Made by a program: the position numbers and the translations under genes. Under the pieces are notes generated by a model. That model did no database searches. It was not told where the DNA came from and saw only the letters and a program-made list of their open reading frames with translations. DNA of 16,835 nucleotides from Candidatus Gastranaerophilales bacterium (lineage in GTDB: Bacteria; Cyanobacteriota; Vampirovibrionia; Gastranaerophilales; Gastranaerophilaceae): positions 1 to 16,835 of the forward strand of contig CALVEE010000061.1 in the NCBI GenBank assembly GCA_944326495.1, read 5' to 3'. Below, in pieces: positions 1-7,737 of this stretch; within the stretch, counting starts at the first letter, position 1, and the number at the start of each line of letters is the position of its first letter.

Positions 1-177
1 TATTGTCCTGATATTATTGTACAACTCAAGGCTGTACGTTCTGCAATTAAGCATGTTGAAAGTAATATTTTGAAAACACATCTTGAAGAATGTGTTGCTA
101 AGTCTTTTTCTGATTCTGAAATTGCTAAAGAAAAAATTATGGAAATTAAAACCTTGCTTGATAAAATGCAGGGCTAA
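1..177 (+). CDS. CsoR/FrmR-family metal-sensing transcriptional repressor, C-terminal part (5' end outside window)
   Basis: The open frame enters from the left edge and stops at 175-177, giving the last 58 residues of a protein. They match the DUF156 (CsoR/RcnR/FrmR) core: a Cys-Pro-Asp start of helix 2, a QLKAVRSAIKHV segment and a THLEECV segment. The visible Cys2, His27 and Cys31 keep the spacing of the CsoR copper ligands (C, then H 25 residues later, then C 4 further on), so a Cu(I)-type sensor is more likely than the formaldehyde or nickel/cobalt branches. Such proteins are small all-helical DNA-binding repressors that release their operator when ligand binds. The target gene is not in view; the gene downstream is on the other strand. 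The family call is firm and the ligand is inferred. Confidence 0.85.
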   Translation, partial: YCPDIIVQLKAVRSAIKHVESNILKTHLEECVAKSFSDSEIAKEKIMEIKTLLDKMQG

Positions 178-266
178 TGAATAATGTAGATTAAAAACAA
201 AAAATAGACTGTAGAAAATTTAAAGAACAAGTTGCCGAAAAAAATCAAACCATGTGTTCTTTTACA

Positions 267-716
267 CTAACCTATTGAGCCGTTTATTCCTTCGGATCTA
301 AGATGGTTTATTATTATTTTATGTATTCTGTCGTCGGATGTTCTTAATTCTCCGTGAAGAACTTTGTTAAAATTATAATTTTTTGTTTTTACTTTGTCAG
401 CATAATGTGCTAAAGCATATAATAATTCATTTACTCTGTGTAAATATGATGCAGTCATCATTCCGTAAGAAACCTTTTCTTCCGCCTTTTTTCCGTTAAC
501 AAACACCGCAGCACTTGATTTATAACCGTTTTGTTTTTCTACCAGAGGAATAACATCATTTTTGCCGTCTTTCATTAATGCATTAACCGTATAAGCTACC
601 TTTTGTCTTGTACTTTTAGGACATGCGTGGCTTAATACGCCGCTGTAGACCATTTTTAACGAATCGGTTACCGGAAGACGTGAGCCGAAACAGGGTTGAT
701 TTGAAACTTTATTCAT
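267..716 (-). CDS. Hypothetical protein, 149 aa
   Basis: I do not recognise this family. The ATG at 716 is preceded by a good Shine-Dalgarno (AGGAG, read on the minus strand just upstream), which supports the start. There is no signal peptide or membrane segment; the protein is basic and probably cytosolic. The N-terminus carries a short QPCFGSRLP segment, followed by a Lys-rich mixed alpha/beta region and a C-terminal helix-like part. Short Phe-Gly or Phe-Ser-Gly N-terminal motifs recur on uncharacterised proteins of Gastranaerophilales-like genomes (from memory), and the 425-aa protein at 2002 has one too. It is convergent with the CsoR-like gene and co-directional with the gene at 959-1807, with 242 bases between them. 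Confidence 0.6.
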   Translation of the reverse strand: MNKVSNQPCFGSRLPVTDSLKMVYSGVLSHACPKSTRQKVAYTVNALMKDGKNDVIPLVEKQNGYKSSAAVFVNGKKAEEKVSYGMMTASYLHRVNELLYALAHYADKVKTKNYNFNKVLHGELRTSDDRIHKIIINHLRSEGINGSIG

Positions 717-958
717 TTTTTACTTCTCCTATAATTTTTATACCAATCCTAAAAACCGTGAAACTTTTTTTGCCGATTACATAGATATTTCTCTTAATTG
801 TTGCGAAATTGTAACAAAAAACGGCAAATAAGATTTCACAAATTCGGCCGGAAATTTAATCAGGAATTTGCCTGATAAAGTATTTGCGTACAAGGTTTTT
901 GATTTTGGCTTCGGCTATTATACGGATACAAGGACATTAGTTTATAATTCTTGTTATT
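717..958. other. Intergenic gap with a small hairpin
   Basis: No gene is supported here. It contains the Shine-Dalgarno of the 149-aa gene near its left end and a 6-bp perfect inverted repeat (ATCAGG/CCTGAT, 859-864 and 871-876) without a T-tract on either side, so I do not call it a terminator. A minus-strand TATAAT at 917-922 has no convincing -35 partner. Confidence 0.3.
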
Positions 959-1807
959 TTACTTTGTTTTTTCATGCAAATTGTAATCAAAGTTAAACTG
1001 CACATCGACAAAGCCTCTTTGGCTTAATTCTTCCGGAAGTTCAGGCAGAGGCGAAGATTTTGTCAAAGCCTGTATTGCAATATTATCCTGTTCCTTATTT
1101 CCGGAAGATTGTTTGACTTGAATATCTTTAACTCTACCGTCGGCTTCTACCCTGAAAAATAAAACAACCTTATAACTTCTGTTAAAAGCAGGCGGGTGCC
1201 AGTTAGTTTTAATTTTTGATTCTATCTTTTTCATATAGGTTACACCGGCATTTTTACTTTGCGGTGCCGGAATTTTTCCGAAGTAATACATAAAATATTG
1301 CGCAAATAATATTCCGAAAAATATAGCAAACCACAGCCACATCTGCGGTTTATTCGTGCCTTTTCCCGGCAAAACCGCCTCCAGCTGATTTTTGAATTCT
1401 TCGGAATTTTTGATATATCCTATGTTAATTTTTTTATTGTCTATTGTCTTTATCCCGACAGCGTAGTTTGCGATTGACCATTCTTTTATTTCATTAAAAT
1501 TTATAAATTTTACACCGCTTCGATTTACAAAAATCACCTTTTTATTTGTTAAATATATCTTGTATGTCAAATATTGATAGAGAACATACACAAAATAACC
1601 GCCGAATACAATTGAACAAGGCCCTAACAAATAAGTATAAAAAAGCCAATCGTCCAATGTTTGAATATCAGGTTTGTGTATACTTAAAAATATCAGCAGA
1701 CAAGGAATCAAAGCAAGCATCACAAGACTTGTAACAGCAAGTTCGGTATCCTTTTTTGATTCCGATAAGATGCTTTCATCACTTTCAAGTTCAAATTTTT
1801 CTATCAT
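959..1807 (-). CDS. Membrane protein with PH-like segment and TonB/TolA-type C-terminal domain, 282 aa
   Basis: The order of parts is a charged N-terminus; two membrane helices (about 23-42 and 55-82); a beta-rich segment about 82-147 that reads like a bacterial PH domain (strands such as YKIYLTNKKVIFVN); a third membrane helix (about 156-177); and a TonB/TolA C-terminal domain (about 188-277) with a YMKKIESKIKTNW helix, a VVLFFRVEADGRVKDIQV strand pair and a PLPELP segment. With three helices the C-terminal domain should face the side opposite the PH-like part, plausibly the periplasm, where such domains contact outer-membrane partners. No ExbB/ExbD genes are nearby, so energy-coupled transport is not shown. 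ATG 1807 is the only reasonable start (next Met is residue 30); it has no Shine-Dalgarno but a consensus promoter immediately upstream. Confidence 0.7.
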   Translation of the reverse strand: MIEKFELESDESILSESKKDTELAVTSLVMLALIPCLLIFLSIHKPDIQTLDDWLFYTYLLGPCSIVFGGYFVYVLYQYLTYKIYLTNKKVIFVNRSGVKFINFNEIKEWSIANYAVGIKTIDNKKINIGYIKNSEEFKNQLEAVLPGKGTNKPQMWLWFAIFFGILFAQYFMYYFGKIPAPQSKNAGVTYMKKIESKIKTNWHPPAFNRSYKVVLFFRVEADGRVKDIQVKQSSGNKEQDNIAIQALTKSSPLPELPEELSQRGFVDVQFNFDYNLHEKTK

Positions 1808-1815
1808 ATGAATTT

Positions 1816-1844
1816 ATTATAAATATTGTTATTTATGTTGTCAA
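1816..1844 (-). promoter_or_regulatory. Consensus sigma-70-type promoter for the PH/TonB-C gene
   Basis: Read on the minus strand there is a perfect TTGACA (1839-1844), a 17-base spacer and a perfect TATAAT (1816-1821). The hexamer ends 8 bases before the ATG at 1807, so transcription should start at about 1807-1809, giving a leaderless or almost leaderless mRNA. Confidence 0.75.
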
Positions 1845-2001
1845 CAAACAATTTTGATGCAGGTTTGCATCCGGCAAATCAGTCATCATTTTTTTACAAA
1901 ATGCAAAATTGATAAGAAAACTTTACAAATTTTTTTCATGCCGGCAAAAAAAAATATTTTCGGCTTTATATTTTTCAGGCAGTAAAAATAAAGAGGAAAA
2001 T

Positions 2002-3279
2002 ATGTTTGTAAATTCTGTATCACTAAACCAAAAATTTGTAAGTAATTCAACCGGTAAAAAAGTAAATAACCGTCAACAGCACACATCAGATGCTGTTTCA
2101 TTTTCAGGCGGGCCAAGACCGGAAATTTTAAAAAATCAGTTAAAAATTCTGCTCACGCAGGATATCTGGGCTCCCAGTTTAAGGGTTAAAATGCCGGAAA
2201 CCGCGGAAGAAAAAGAAGTTTTGCTGGAAATTCTGACAAACCGTCAGAAACTTGACAGGTTTACAAGACTCTCAAATGAAAAAGCCGCATTAAAAACCAA
2301 AATGGCTGTATTTGAAATGCTTGCAAAAAAAGATCCCTCAAGTCCGGAACTGACCGAACTTGCAAAAGATCTTGAAAAAAGAGGTAATTTAAGCTCGGTT
2401 CTGCAAACCATTGACAAAAATATTCAGCTTGAAATAAAGAAAAACAGACCGGCGTATGACTATTTTAAAAATCTCGAAAAAATTGAAGAAGAATATCTTG
2501 ATAAACGTTTGATAAAACCCGAGCGGATGTTCAAATTCTGGCAAAGGATTAAAAAAGAAAATATAAATCCCGACGGCAAATATTCAACAAAAGAACTTAT
2601 TGAAATCATATCTAAAGGTGCAGACCCGTCTGTTGCTGCGGCTGCTATAAAACAGACACCTCTTTCCAAAAAACAGCTGATAGGAAAAGTTGCAGAATAC
2701 TATGAAGAATTTTTGCGCGAAAACGTTGATGTTTACGAAGGACATTTTCATCATTATGAGGATGCGCAAAGAGCTAAAAAAAGCGTTGAAGAATTGTTCA
2801 AGGCTGAAATTAAAAAACATCCCGAAGTTAAGCGCCAGTTCCCTAAAATATATGAAACTATTCAAAATAAATTCATACATAAAGTAAACAGGCTTGCTGA
2901 TGTGGATATCTATCCGATTGGCGAAATCTGGCAGGATATGAAAGTTGTTGAAGCTGATTTGCGGACTGCAATGAGTCAGGCTGCAAAATTAAAAGAACAA
3001 CTTCTAAAAAATCCGGACAACGCAGAACTTAAAAAATTACTTGCGGAAAAAGAAAATGCTATTAATGAAATGAAAGCTGATTGGTTTAACGGCGTTGTTC
3101 ACAGCTTGAAATTTGAACGTATGAACCGCCAGAGAATGATTGAAGCTGACCGAATTGCAGAATACGATTATCTGACTAAAGCCAACAAAACCCTTAACCG
3201 TCATAAACTTGCCCTGCAGCTTTATGCGGATAACGGAAACAAAATTCCCGATGACAGATGGGCGGATTTATTGGGCTGA
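2002..3279 (+). CDS. Uncharacterised alpha-helical protein, 425 aa
   Basis: I chose ATG 2002 because AAGAGG (1991-1996) precedes it at good spacing. The frame stays open upstream to an ATG at 1909, but that extension has no Shine-Dalgarno and an unlikely composition. The N-terminus is polar and unstructured and carries a VSFSGG motif at about residues 35-40. From about residue 45 to the end the protein is almost entirely charged helix (many Lys/Glu, heptad-like stretches, for example around the AAKLKEQLLKNPDNAELKK segment), suggesting coiled coils or a helical bundle. There is no signal peptide, membrane segment or recognisable catalytic motif. It stands alone between a divergent gene and the separately promoted thymidine kinase. 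Function unknown; a lineage-specific structural or scaffold protein is only a guess. Confidence 0.7.
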   Translation: MFVNSVSLNQKFVSNSTGKKVNNRQQHTSDAVSFSGGPRPEILKNQLKILLTQDIWAPSLRVKMPETAEEKEVLLEILTNRQKLDRFTRLSNEKAALKTKMAVFEMLAKKDPSSPELTELAKDLEKRGNLSSVLQTIDKNIQLEIKKNRPAYDYFKNLEKIEEEYLDKRLIKPERMFKFWQRIKKENINPDGKYSTKELIEIISKGADPSVAAAAIKQTPLSKKQLIGKVAEYYEEFLRENVDVYEGHFHHYEDAQRAKKSVEELFKAEIKKHPEVKRQFPKIYETIQNKFIHKVNRLADVDIYPIGEIWQDMKVVEADLRTAMSQAAKLKEQLLKNPDNAELKKLLAEKENAINEMKADWFNGVVHSLKFERMNRQRMIEADRIAEYDYLTKANKTLNRHKLALQLYADNGNKIPDDRWADLLG

Positions 3280-3349
3280 TTAGGCTTGTGTCTGTCTAAA
3301 ATATAAAAATATCTCCTGAAATTCAACTTAACAAATTCGTAATGTTTGC

Positions 3350-3378
3350 TTTTCAAAAAATAAATTGAGGAGTATAAT
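3350..3378 (+). promoter_or_regulatory. Probable promoter of thymidine kinase
   Basis: A perfect TATAAT (3373-3378) lies 17 bases after TTTTCA (3350-3355, 4 of 6 matches to the -35 consensus). Predicted transcription start is near 3385, leaving a leader of about 26 bases that contains GGGGAG (3402-3407) before the ATG at 3411. Confidence 0.55.
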
Positions 3379-3410
3379 AAAAAGTGTAAAAAATACGATT
3401 TGGGGAGAAA

Positions 3411-4031
3411 ATGATTCAGGGATACAGTTTTGAATTAATAACAGGGCCGATGAGCTGCGGCAAAACAGAAGAACTTTTGCGCCGTATCAGACGCTGCATT
3501 ATTGCTAAGAAAAAGGTCAAAGTAATTTCACCGGACGTTGATACGCGTTCAAAAGGTGATTATATAGAATCAAGAAACGGTTTGTGGCTTGACGCTATAA
3601 AAGTTAAGCATGCAATACAAATTTTAAGCGTTGTAAAGCCGGAAGATGAAATTGTTGCGATTGATGAACTCCAATTTTTTGACAGTAATATTGTAAAAGT
3701 TATTTCAAAACTTATGGAAGAAGGCAAACGCGTAATCGGTACCGGACTTGAGCTTGATTTTAAAGCGGAACCTTTCGGGTCAATGCCTGAGTTGATGTGT
3801 ATTGCAACCTCTGTTGATAAACTTCATGCCGTATGTATGAAATGCGGCTGTGATCATGCCACAAGAACCCAGAGGCTTATTGACGGAAAACCCGCAGATA
3901 AAAATTCACCGCTTATTATGATAGGCGGCGACGAAACTTACGAAGCCCGGTGTATCAAGTGCTATGAGCTGCCCGATGCCCACCCGAAAGAAAAAAGAGG
4001 ACTCAAACTTTTACAGTTTGAGCATAAGTAG
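3411..4031 (+). CDS. tdk: Thymidine kinase (type II, TK1-like)
   Basis: Phosphorylates thymidine (and deoxyuridine) with ATP to give dTMP in the cytosolic pyrimidine salvage pathway. The 206-aa length is normal for the family. Visible motifs: P-loop GPMSCGKT at residues 12-19 (the usual form is GPMFSGKT, so the Ser-Cys pair is a variant); Walker-B IDELQFFD at 83-90 with Glu85 as the expected catalytic base; the GTGLELDF segment at 109-116; a structural zinc site from Cys141/Cys144 and Cys180/Cys183; and the GGDETYEARC substrate-binding lasso at 171-180. ATG 3411 has a clear Shine-Dalgarno, GGGGAG. It appears to have its own promoter, and the S41 protease gene follows after a gap of about 110 bases. 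Identification is firm. Confidence 0.95.
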   Translation: MIQGYSFELITGPMSCGKTEELLRRIRRCIIAKKKVKVISPDVDTRSKGDYIESRNGLWLDAIKVKHAIQILSVVKPEDEIVAIDELQFFDSNIVKVISKLMEEGKRVIGTGLELDFKAEPFGSMPELMCIATSVDKLHAVCMKCGCDHATRTQRLIDGKPADKNSPLIMIGGDETYEARCIKCYELPDAHPKEKRGLKLLQFEHK

Positions 4032-4144
4032 TTCCACAATTTGAAAAAATATGCTATTATATTTTTATGACTTTTAGTTTTTACGGAACCAAATTAAAAA
4101 AAATACATCTATAAAAACGTAAGAGTTAGGTGGAGGAATATTTA

Positions 4145-5365
4145 GTGAGAAACATTATGAGGAAAAGTTTTATATTTTTGTGGACATTTCTGATACTATT
4201 CGGATGTGTTATCAAAAATTACAGCATGGCATACACGCCTGTTGAACTATATGACAACGTGTGGAGATTGGTAAATACCAAATTTGTTGACCAGACGAAC
4301 AATTCACAGGACTGGACAAAGTGGCGCCATAAGTATGATAAAGTTATCAGAACAAATGAGGATGCTTATGTCGCAATCAATACAATGATTGCAAGTTTGA
4401 ATGACCCGTACACAAAATTTCTGGATCCGAAAGAGTTTGCGGAAGAAACAAGCTCTATTAAGGGATCTTTAAAAGGTATCGGTATTCAAATCGGTGTCAA
4501 AGACGGCAAATTAATGGTAATAGCACCTATTGAAGACACTCCTGCGGAAAAAGCCGGACTTCTTGCAGATGACGAAATCCTTGAAATCAACGGTAAAAGC
4601 ACAAAAGGCATAACCGTTGACAAAGCTGCCGATCAAATCAGAGGAAAAGAAGGTACAACTGTTACGCTTCTTGTAAAACGCAAGGATATGGCACCGAAAC
4701 TTTACACAATTGTGCGCGCTGAAATTGAAATCAAATCAATTTCGCAAAAATTACCCGAGAATATCACTTTGCCTGCGGATATCGGCTATATAAGACTGAG
4801 CTCATTTATCAGCCGCAACGCTTCAAAAGAATTTGCTGATATATTAGTCAATTCTCCCGATAAAAAAGGTTTTATTATAGACCTGCGTTCAAATCCCGGC
4901 GGACTTTTGAGCAACGCAATTTACATCTCCGATATGTTTCTAGACGGCGGTGTTATTGTAAGCACGGTTGACCGCGACGGCTATAAAGAAACCCAGCGGG
5001 CTGCAAAAGGTGTTGTGACCGACAAACCCATTGTTGTAATCATAAACAAAGGTTCGGCCTCGGCAAGCGAAATCTTTTCAGGCGCTATTAAAGACAACCA
5101 TAGAGGTGTAATCATAGGTGAACAATCCTTCGGAAAAGGTCTTGTTCAGGAAATTAACAAACTTCCGTACGAATCGGGTTTGAATATTACAATCCAAAAA
5201 TACCTGACCCCCAACGGCACGGATATAAATAAAAAAGGTATTACACCTGATATTGTCGTTGAACTGACAGAAGAAAACGTAAAAAATAAAGACGATGTAC
5301 AGCTTAAAAAAGCTATAGAAGTTCTCCAAAATATGACAAAAGGCAATGCTGTAGCAAATCAGTAA
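4145..5365 (+). CDS. S41-family carboxy-terminal processing protease (CtpA/Prc-like), exported
   Basis: The best start is GTG 4145, 8 bases after GGAGG (4132-4136), giving 406 aa; GTG 4130 lies inside the ribosome site itself. The N-terminus (RKSFIFLWTFLILFGC) is a signal peptide or anchor; LFGC could be a weak lipobox, otherwise cleavage after about SMA is possible. A PDZ domain (about 100-190, with KGIGIQIG) is followed by the S41 protease domain (about 210-375). The Ser-Lys-Gln site is intact: Ser306 in GSASASEI, Lys331 in SFGKG and Gln335 four residues on, with the family's 25-residue Ser-Lys spacing. It should act in the periplasm or at the membrane, trimming C-termini of exported proteins. 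It ends at a bidirectional terminator facing the GT39 gene. Confidence 0.93.
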   Translation: MRNIMRKSFIFLWTFLILFGCVIKNYSMAYTPVELYDNVWRLVNTKFVDQTNNSQDWTKWRHKYDKVIRTNEDAYVAINTMIASLNDPYTKFLDPKEFAEETSSIKGSLKGIGIQIGVKDGKLMVIAPIEDTPAEKAGLLADDEILEINGKSTKGITVDKAADQIRGKEGTTVTLLVKRKDMAPKLYTIVRAEIEIKSISQKLPENITLPADIGYIRLSSFISRNASKEFADILVNSPDKKGFIIDLRSNPGGLLSNAIYISDMFLDGGVIVSTVDRDGYKETQRAAKGVVTDKPIVVIINKGSASASEIFSGAIKDNHRGVIIGEQSFGKGLVQEINKLPYESGLNITIQKYLTPNGTDINKKGITPDIVVELTEENVKNKDDVQLKKAIEVLQNMTKGNAVANQ

Positions 5366-5366
5366 G

Positions 5367-5396
5367 AAAAAAAGCTCCCAAAAGGGAGCTTTTTTA
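5367..5396. terminator. Bidirectional rho-independent terminator
   Basis: A perfect AGCTCCC/GGGAGCT stem (5373-5379 and 5384-5390) with an AAAA loop is flanked by an A-tract on the left and a T-tract on the right. It works for both converging genes, the S41 protease (+) and the GT39 transferase (-). Confidence 0.9.
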
Positions 5397-5410
5397 AAAC
5401 ATTTTTAGAC

Positions 5411-7042
5411 TTATTCAGCCTTTATCAAAGAATATCTTCTTCCTGTTTTAACTGTTTTATAGGGAAGATTTTTCATAATGTTATTAAGATCTTTAGTCTT
5501 TATAATAATCATTTCGTTTTTATTCCTGAGCATATCGGAAACATCTTCACCGTTTCTGTAGTCAATTGTTCCGCCATGATAGTATAACAGTGAATATTTG
5601 CGGCCGAGATTTACGGCACCGAGTTCGTAGTTGTTTTCTTTTGTGTATTTTGCAAATTCCATCAAATCATTCTGTCCGAATTTGTAGTCAATATTAAAAA
5701 ATTCTTTTGTGCCAAAAGCCGATAACATGAGCATAAGACCCGTGTACACCGCAAAAATTCCCCAAACTTTGTTTTTGCGGGCAAAAATTATACTCAAAAT
5801 TCCGGCAGCTGCAAGAAGAATAATACACAGCCATTTTGCATTCAAAATATCATTATACAGTTGTTCGGGCAGATAAAAAGGTGTAAACACCGCCATAAAT
5901 GCCGCAATAATAAAAATTGAACCGAGAATATAAACAGATATATCAATTTGTTTTTTGAAATCCTCATAATGAGTCCAGATATACCCTCCGATAAATGCGG
6001 CCGGAATATAAATCGGAAGCAGATAGGTTACAAGTTTTGTGCTTGAAGATGAGAAAAACAGCATAGTAAACAAAAATGCTATTACATTCAAATACAAAAA
6101 TCTCTGTTCTCTTGTAAGATTTTCAACCGCATAGAGTTTTATCGCCCTGAATTTTGCCGCTAAAGCTGCGATAAACGAGAGAATCCACGGGAAAAATCCC
6201 CACAAAAACGTCAGAATGAAGAAATAAAACGGTTCTTTGCGTCCTATTTCATGAGAATTAATAAATCTTTCAAGGTGATGTTTTACAATATATTCGTTAA
6301 AGAAAAGCGGGTCGTGAATATTAAACATAAGTGCATGCCAGGGTACGACAACCAGCAAAAATAAAATCGCACCCGGAATCCAATAAACCGGTCTGAAAAG
6401 TTCTTTAAACCTTTTTGCTGCTATTGCGGTAAAAAACATTGTGCCGAAAGGTATTACAAATCCCGGAATTCCTTTTGCCATAACGGCAAGACCTGATGAG
6501 AGATAAAACAGCCACCAGAGATACTTTTTGCCGCGTTCGCCGCAGAAATAAGTCAAAAGTCCGAAGCAAAGCGCAAATCCCACACACATTGCAAGAACAA
6601 TATCAAGTATTGCAAATTTTGCAAGAATAATAAATTCAAGACTTGTTGCAAGGATTAGAGCGGATACTAAGCCGAATTTTCTTGAAACAATTTTTCTTCC
6701 GGTAATATAAACCATAAACGACGTGAGCATTCCGTAAAATGCAACCGGAAAACGTGCGGTAAATTCATTTACTTTACCGAAAATTCCAAAAGACAAACAC
6801 TCTCCCCAGAAGTACAGTGGCGGTTTTTCAAAGAAATAATCTCCGTTCAAATAGAGTGTCATAAAATCTTTTGTATAAAACATATCCCTTGCCATTGCAA
6901 CATATCGGGTTTCATCAACATCCATCAGCGCATAGTTTCCGATATTGTGGAAAAATATAAAATAAAATGCCGCGAACAATCCTAAAACCGTAAAAATTTC
7001 AGGATGCAGTTTTATAAAATTAAGAACTTTTTCAAACTTCAT
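5411..7042 (-). CDS. GT39/ArnT-like polyprenyl-phosphate-sugar transferase, integral membrane
   Basis: This is a 543-aa multi-pass protein of the PMT/ArnT superfamily, which transfers a sugar from a polyprenyl-phosphate carrier to an acceptor on the outer face of the inner membrane. Family marks: the first extracytoplasmic loop with DVDETRY at 41-47 (acidic residues expected at the active site); EKPPLYFW at 72-79; Asp147 in AILDIVLA; GLAVMAKG at 184-191; and the second conserved loop with HHLERF at 255-260. About a dozen hydrophobic segments follow, then a soluble C-terminal tail from about residue 455, as in ArnT. The start at ATG 7042 has an AAAGAGG ribosome site. No lipid A or Ara4N genes adjoin it, so the sugar and acceptor (lipid A, other glycolipid or protein) cannot be named. 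Confidence 0.85.
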   Translation of the reverse strand: MKFEKVLNFIKLHPEIFTVLGLFAAFYFIFFHNIGNYALMDVDETRYVAMARDMFYTKDFMTLYLNGDYFFEKPPLYFWGECLSFGIFGKVNEFTARFPVAFYGMLTSFMVYITGRKIVSRKFGLVSALILATSLEFIILAKFAILDIVLAMCVGFALCFGLLTYFCGERGKKYLWWLFYLSSGLAVMAKGIPGFVIPFGTMFFTAIAAKRFKELFRPVYWIPGAILFLLVVVPWHALMFNIHDPLFFNEYIVKHHLERFINSHEIGRKEPFYFFILTFLWGFFPWILSFIAALAAKFRAIKLYAVENLTREQRFLYLNVIAFLFTMLFFSSSSTKLVTYLLPIYIPAAFIGGYIWTHYEDFKKQIDISVYILGSIFIIAAFMAVFTPFYLPEQLYNDILNAKWLCIILLAAAGILSIIFARKNKVWGIFAVYTGLMLMLSAFGTKEFFNIDYKFGQNDLMEFAKYTKENNYELGAVNLGRKYSLLYYHGGTIDYRNGEDVSDMLRNKNEMIIIKTKDLNNIMKNLPYKTVKTGRRYSLIKAE

Positions 7043-7104
7043 AACAGACCTCTTTCTTAGCCGATTATATACATTAATCGCATAATTTGCAATATATTAA
7101 AAAT

Positions 7105-7110
7105 TATAAT
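7105..7110 (+). promoter_or_regulatory. -10 element close to the carbonic anhydrase start
   Basis: A perfect TATAAT ends 11 bases before the ATG at 7122, predicting transcription from about 7117 and a 5-base leader. No good -35 hexamer is visible at 16-18 bases, so the assignment rests on the -10 and on the absence of any Shine-Dalgarno. Confidence 0.45.
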
Positions 7111-7121
7111 AAAATAAACTT

Positions 7122-7706
7122 ATGGTATCAGAAAGAGCAAAAAAAGAACTGGATAAATTACTACAGGGCAACCGCAACTTTGTAAACGGAACTCCGACTG
7201 CAAAAAACATGTGTATTGAAACCCTAAAAAAATATGCTTATCATCAGGAACCTTATGCGTGCGTTTTAACGTGCTCTGATTCAAGAGTGGTTCCGGAAAT
7301 TATATTTGACTGCGGAATAGGAGAACTTTTTGTAGTGCGGGTTGCCGGCATGACAACAGGCCCGAACGTTATAGAAAGTATAGAATATGCCGTTAAAAAA
7401 TTAAATGTTCCGCTTGTAATTTTGCTCGGGCATGACGACTGCGGAGTTATGAAATATGCAAAAGAACACTATCCGGAGCCGATGAGCAATTTTTCATCTA
7501 TATTAAAATGCGTATATCCGGTTCTGGATAAAAAAGAGGATATAACCTGCCACAACTTTTTTGCGCAGCAGCATACTATCTGGGTTGAAGATTATTTGAT
7601 GAAACATTCAGTAATCATTAACGAAGCGGTAAAGAAGGATGATTTATACATAGCGAAATGCCACTTTAACCACGATACGGGACAGGTTGAAATGCTGGAA
7701 GAATAA
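7122..7706 (+). CDS. Beta-class carbonic anhydrase
   Basis: Catalyses reversible hydration of CO2 to bicarbonate, presumably in the cytosol since no signal peptide is present. The 194-aa protein starts with the usual N-terminal helix (KKELDKLLQGNRNF). The zinc set is complete: Cys51 and Asp53-x-Arg55 in the CSDSR motif, and His104 and Cys107 in GHDDCG. The Asp53-Arg55 pair should open the metal site. An in-frame stop at 7110-7112 rules out a longer start; there is no Shine-Dalgarno before ATG 7122, and a TATAAT sits just upstream, so translation may be leaderless. The Lys/His-rich secreted protein gene starts 31 bases after the stop and may be cotranscribed. Confidence 0.93.
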   Translation: MVSERAKKELDKLLQGNRNFVNGTPTAKNMCIETLKKYAYHQEPYACVLTCSDSRVVPEIIFDCGIGELFVVRVAGMTTGPNVIESIEYAVKKLNVPLVILLGHDDCGVMKYAKEHYPEPMSNFSSILKCVYPVLDKKEDITCHNFFAQQHTIWVEDYLMKHSVIINEAVKKDDLYIAKCHFNHDTGQVEMLEE

Positions 7707-7737
7707 AATTTGACATAATAAAAATGAGAGGAAAAGT

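Noticed and set aside
859..876. Hairpin ATCAGG/CCTGAT as a terminator
   Set aside because: Short AT-rich stem and no T-tract on either strand.
1546..1734. Plus-strand 62-aa ORF inside the PH/TonB-C gene
   Set aside because: Antisense shadow of a gene with clear domains and promoter; no ribosome site.
1856..1871. GATGCA/TGCATC hairpin between divergent genes
   Set aside because: 6-bp stem with a tetraloop but no T-tract, and too far from either start to be judged an operator.
1909..2001. 31-residue N-terminal extension of the helical protein
   Set aside because: No Shine-Dalgarno at 1909; AAGAGG precedes ATG 2002, and the extension reads like translated A-rich leader.
4130..4144. GTG 4130 as start of the S41 protease
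   Set aside because: It overlaps the GGAGG that serves GTG 4145.
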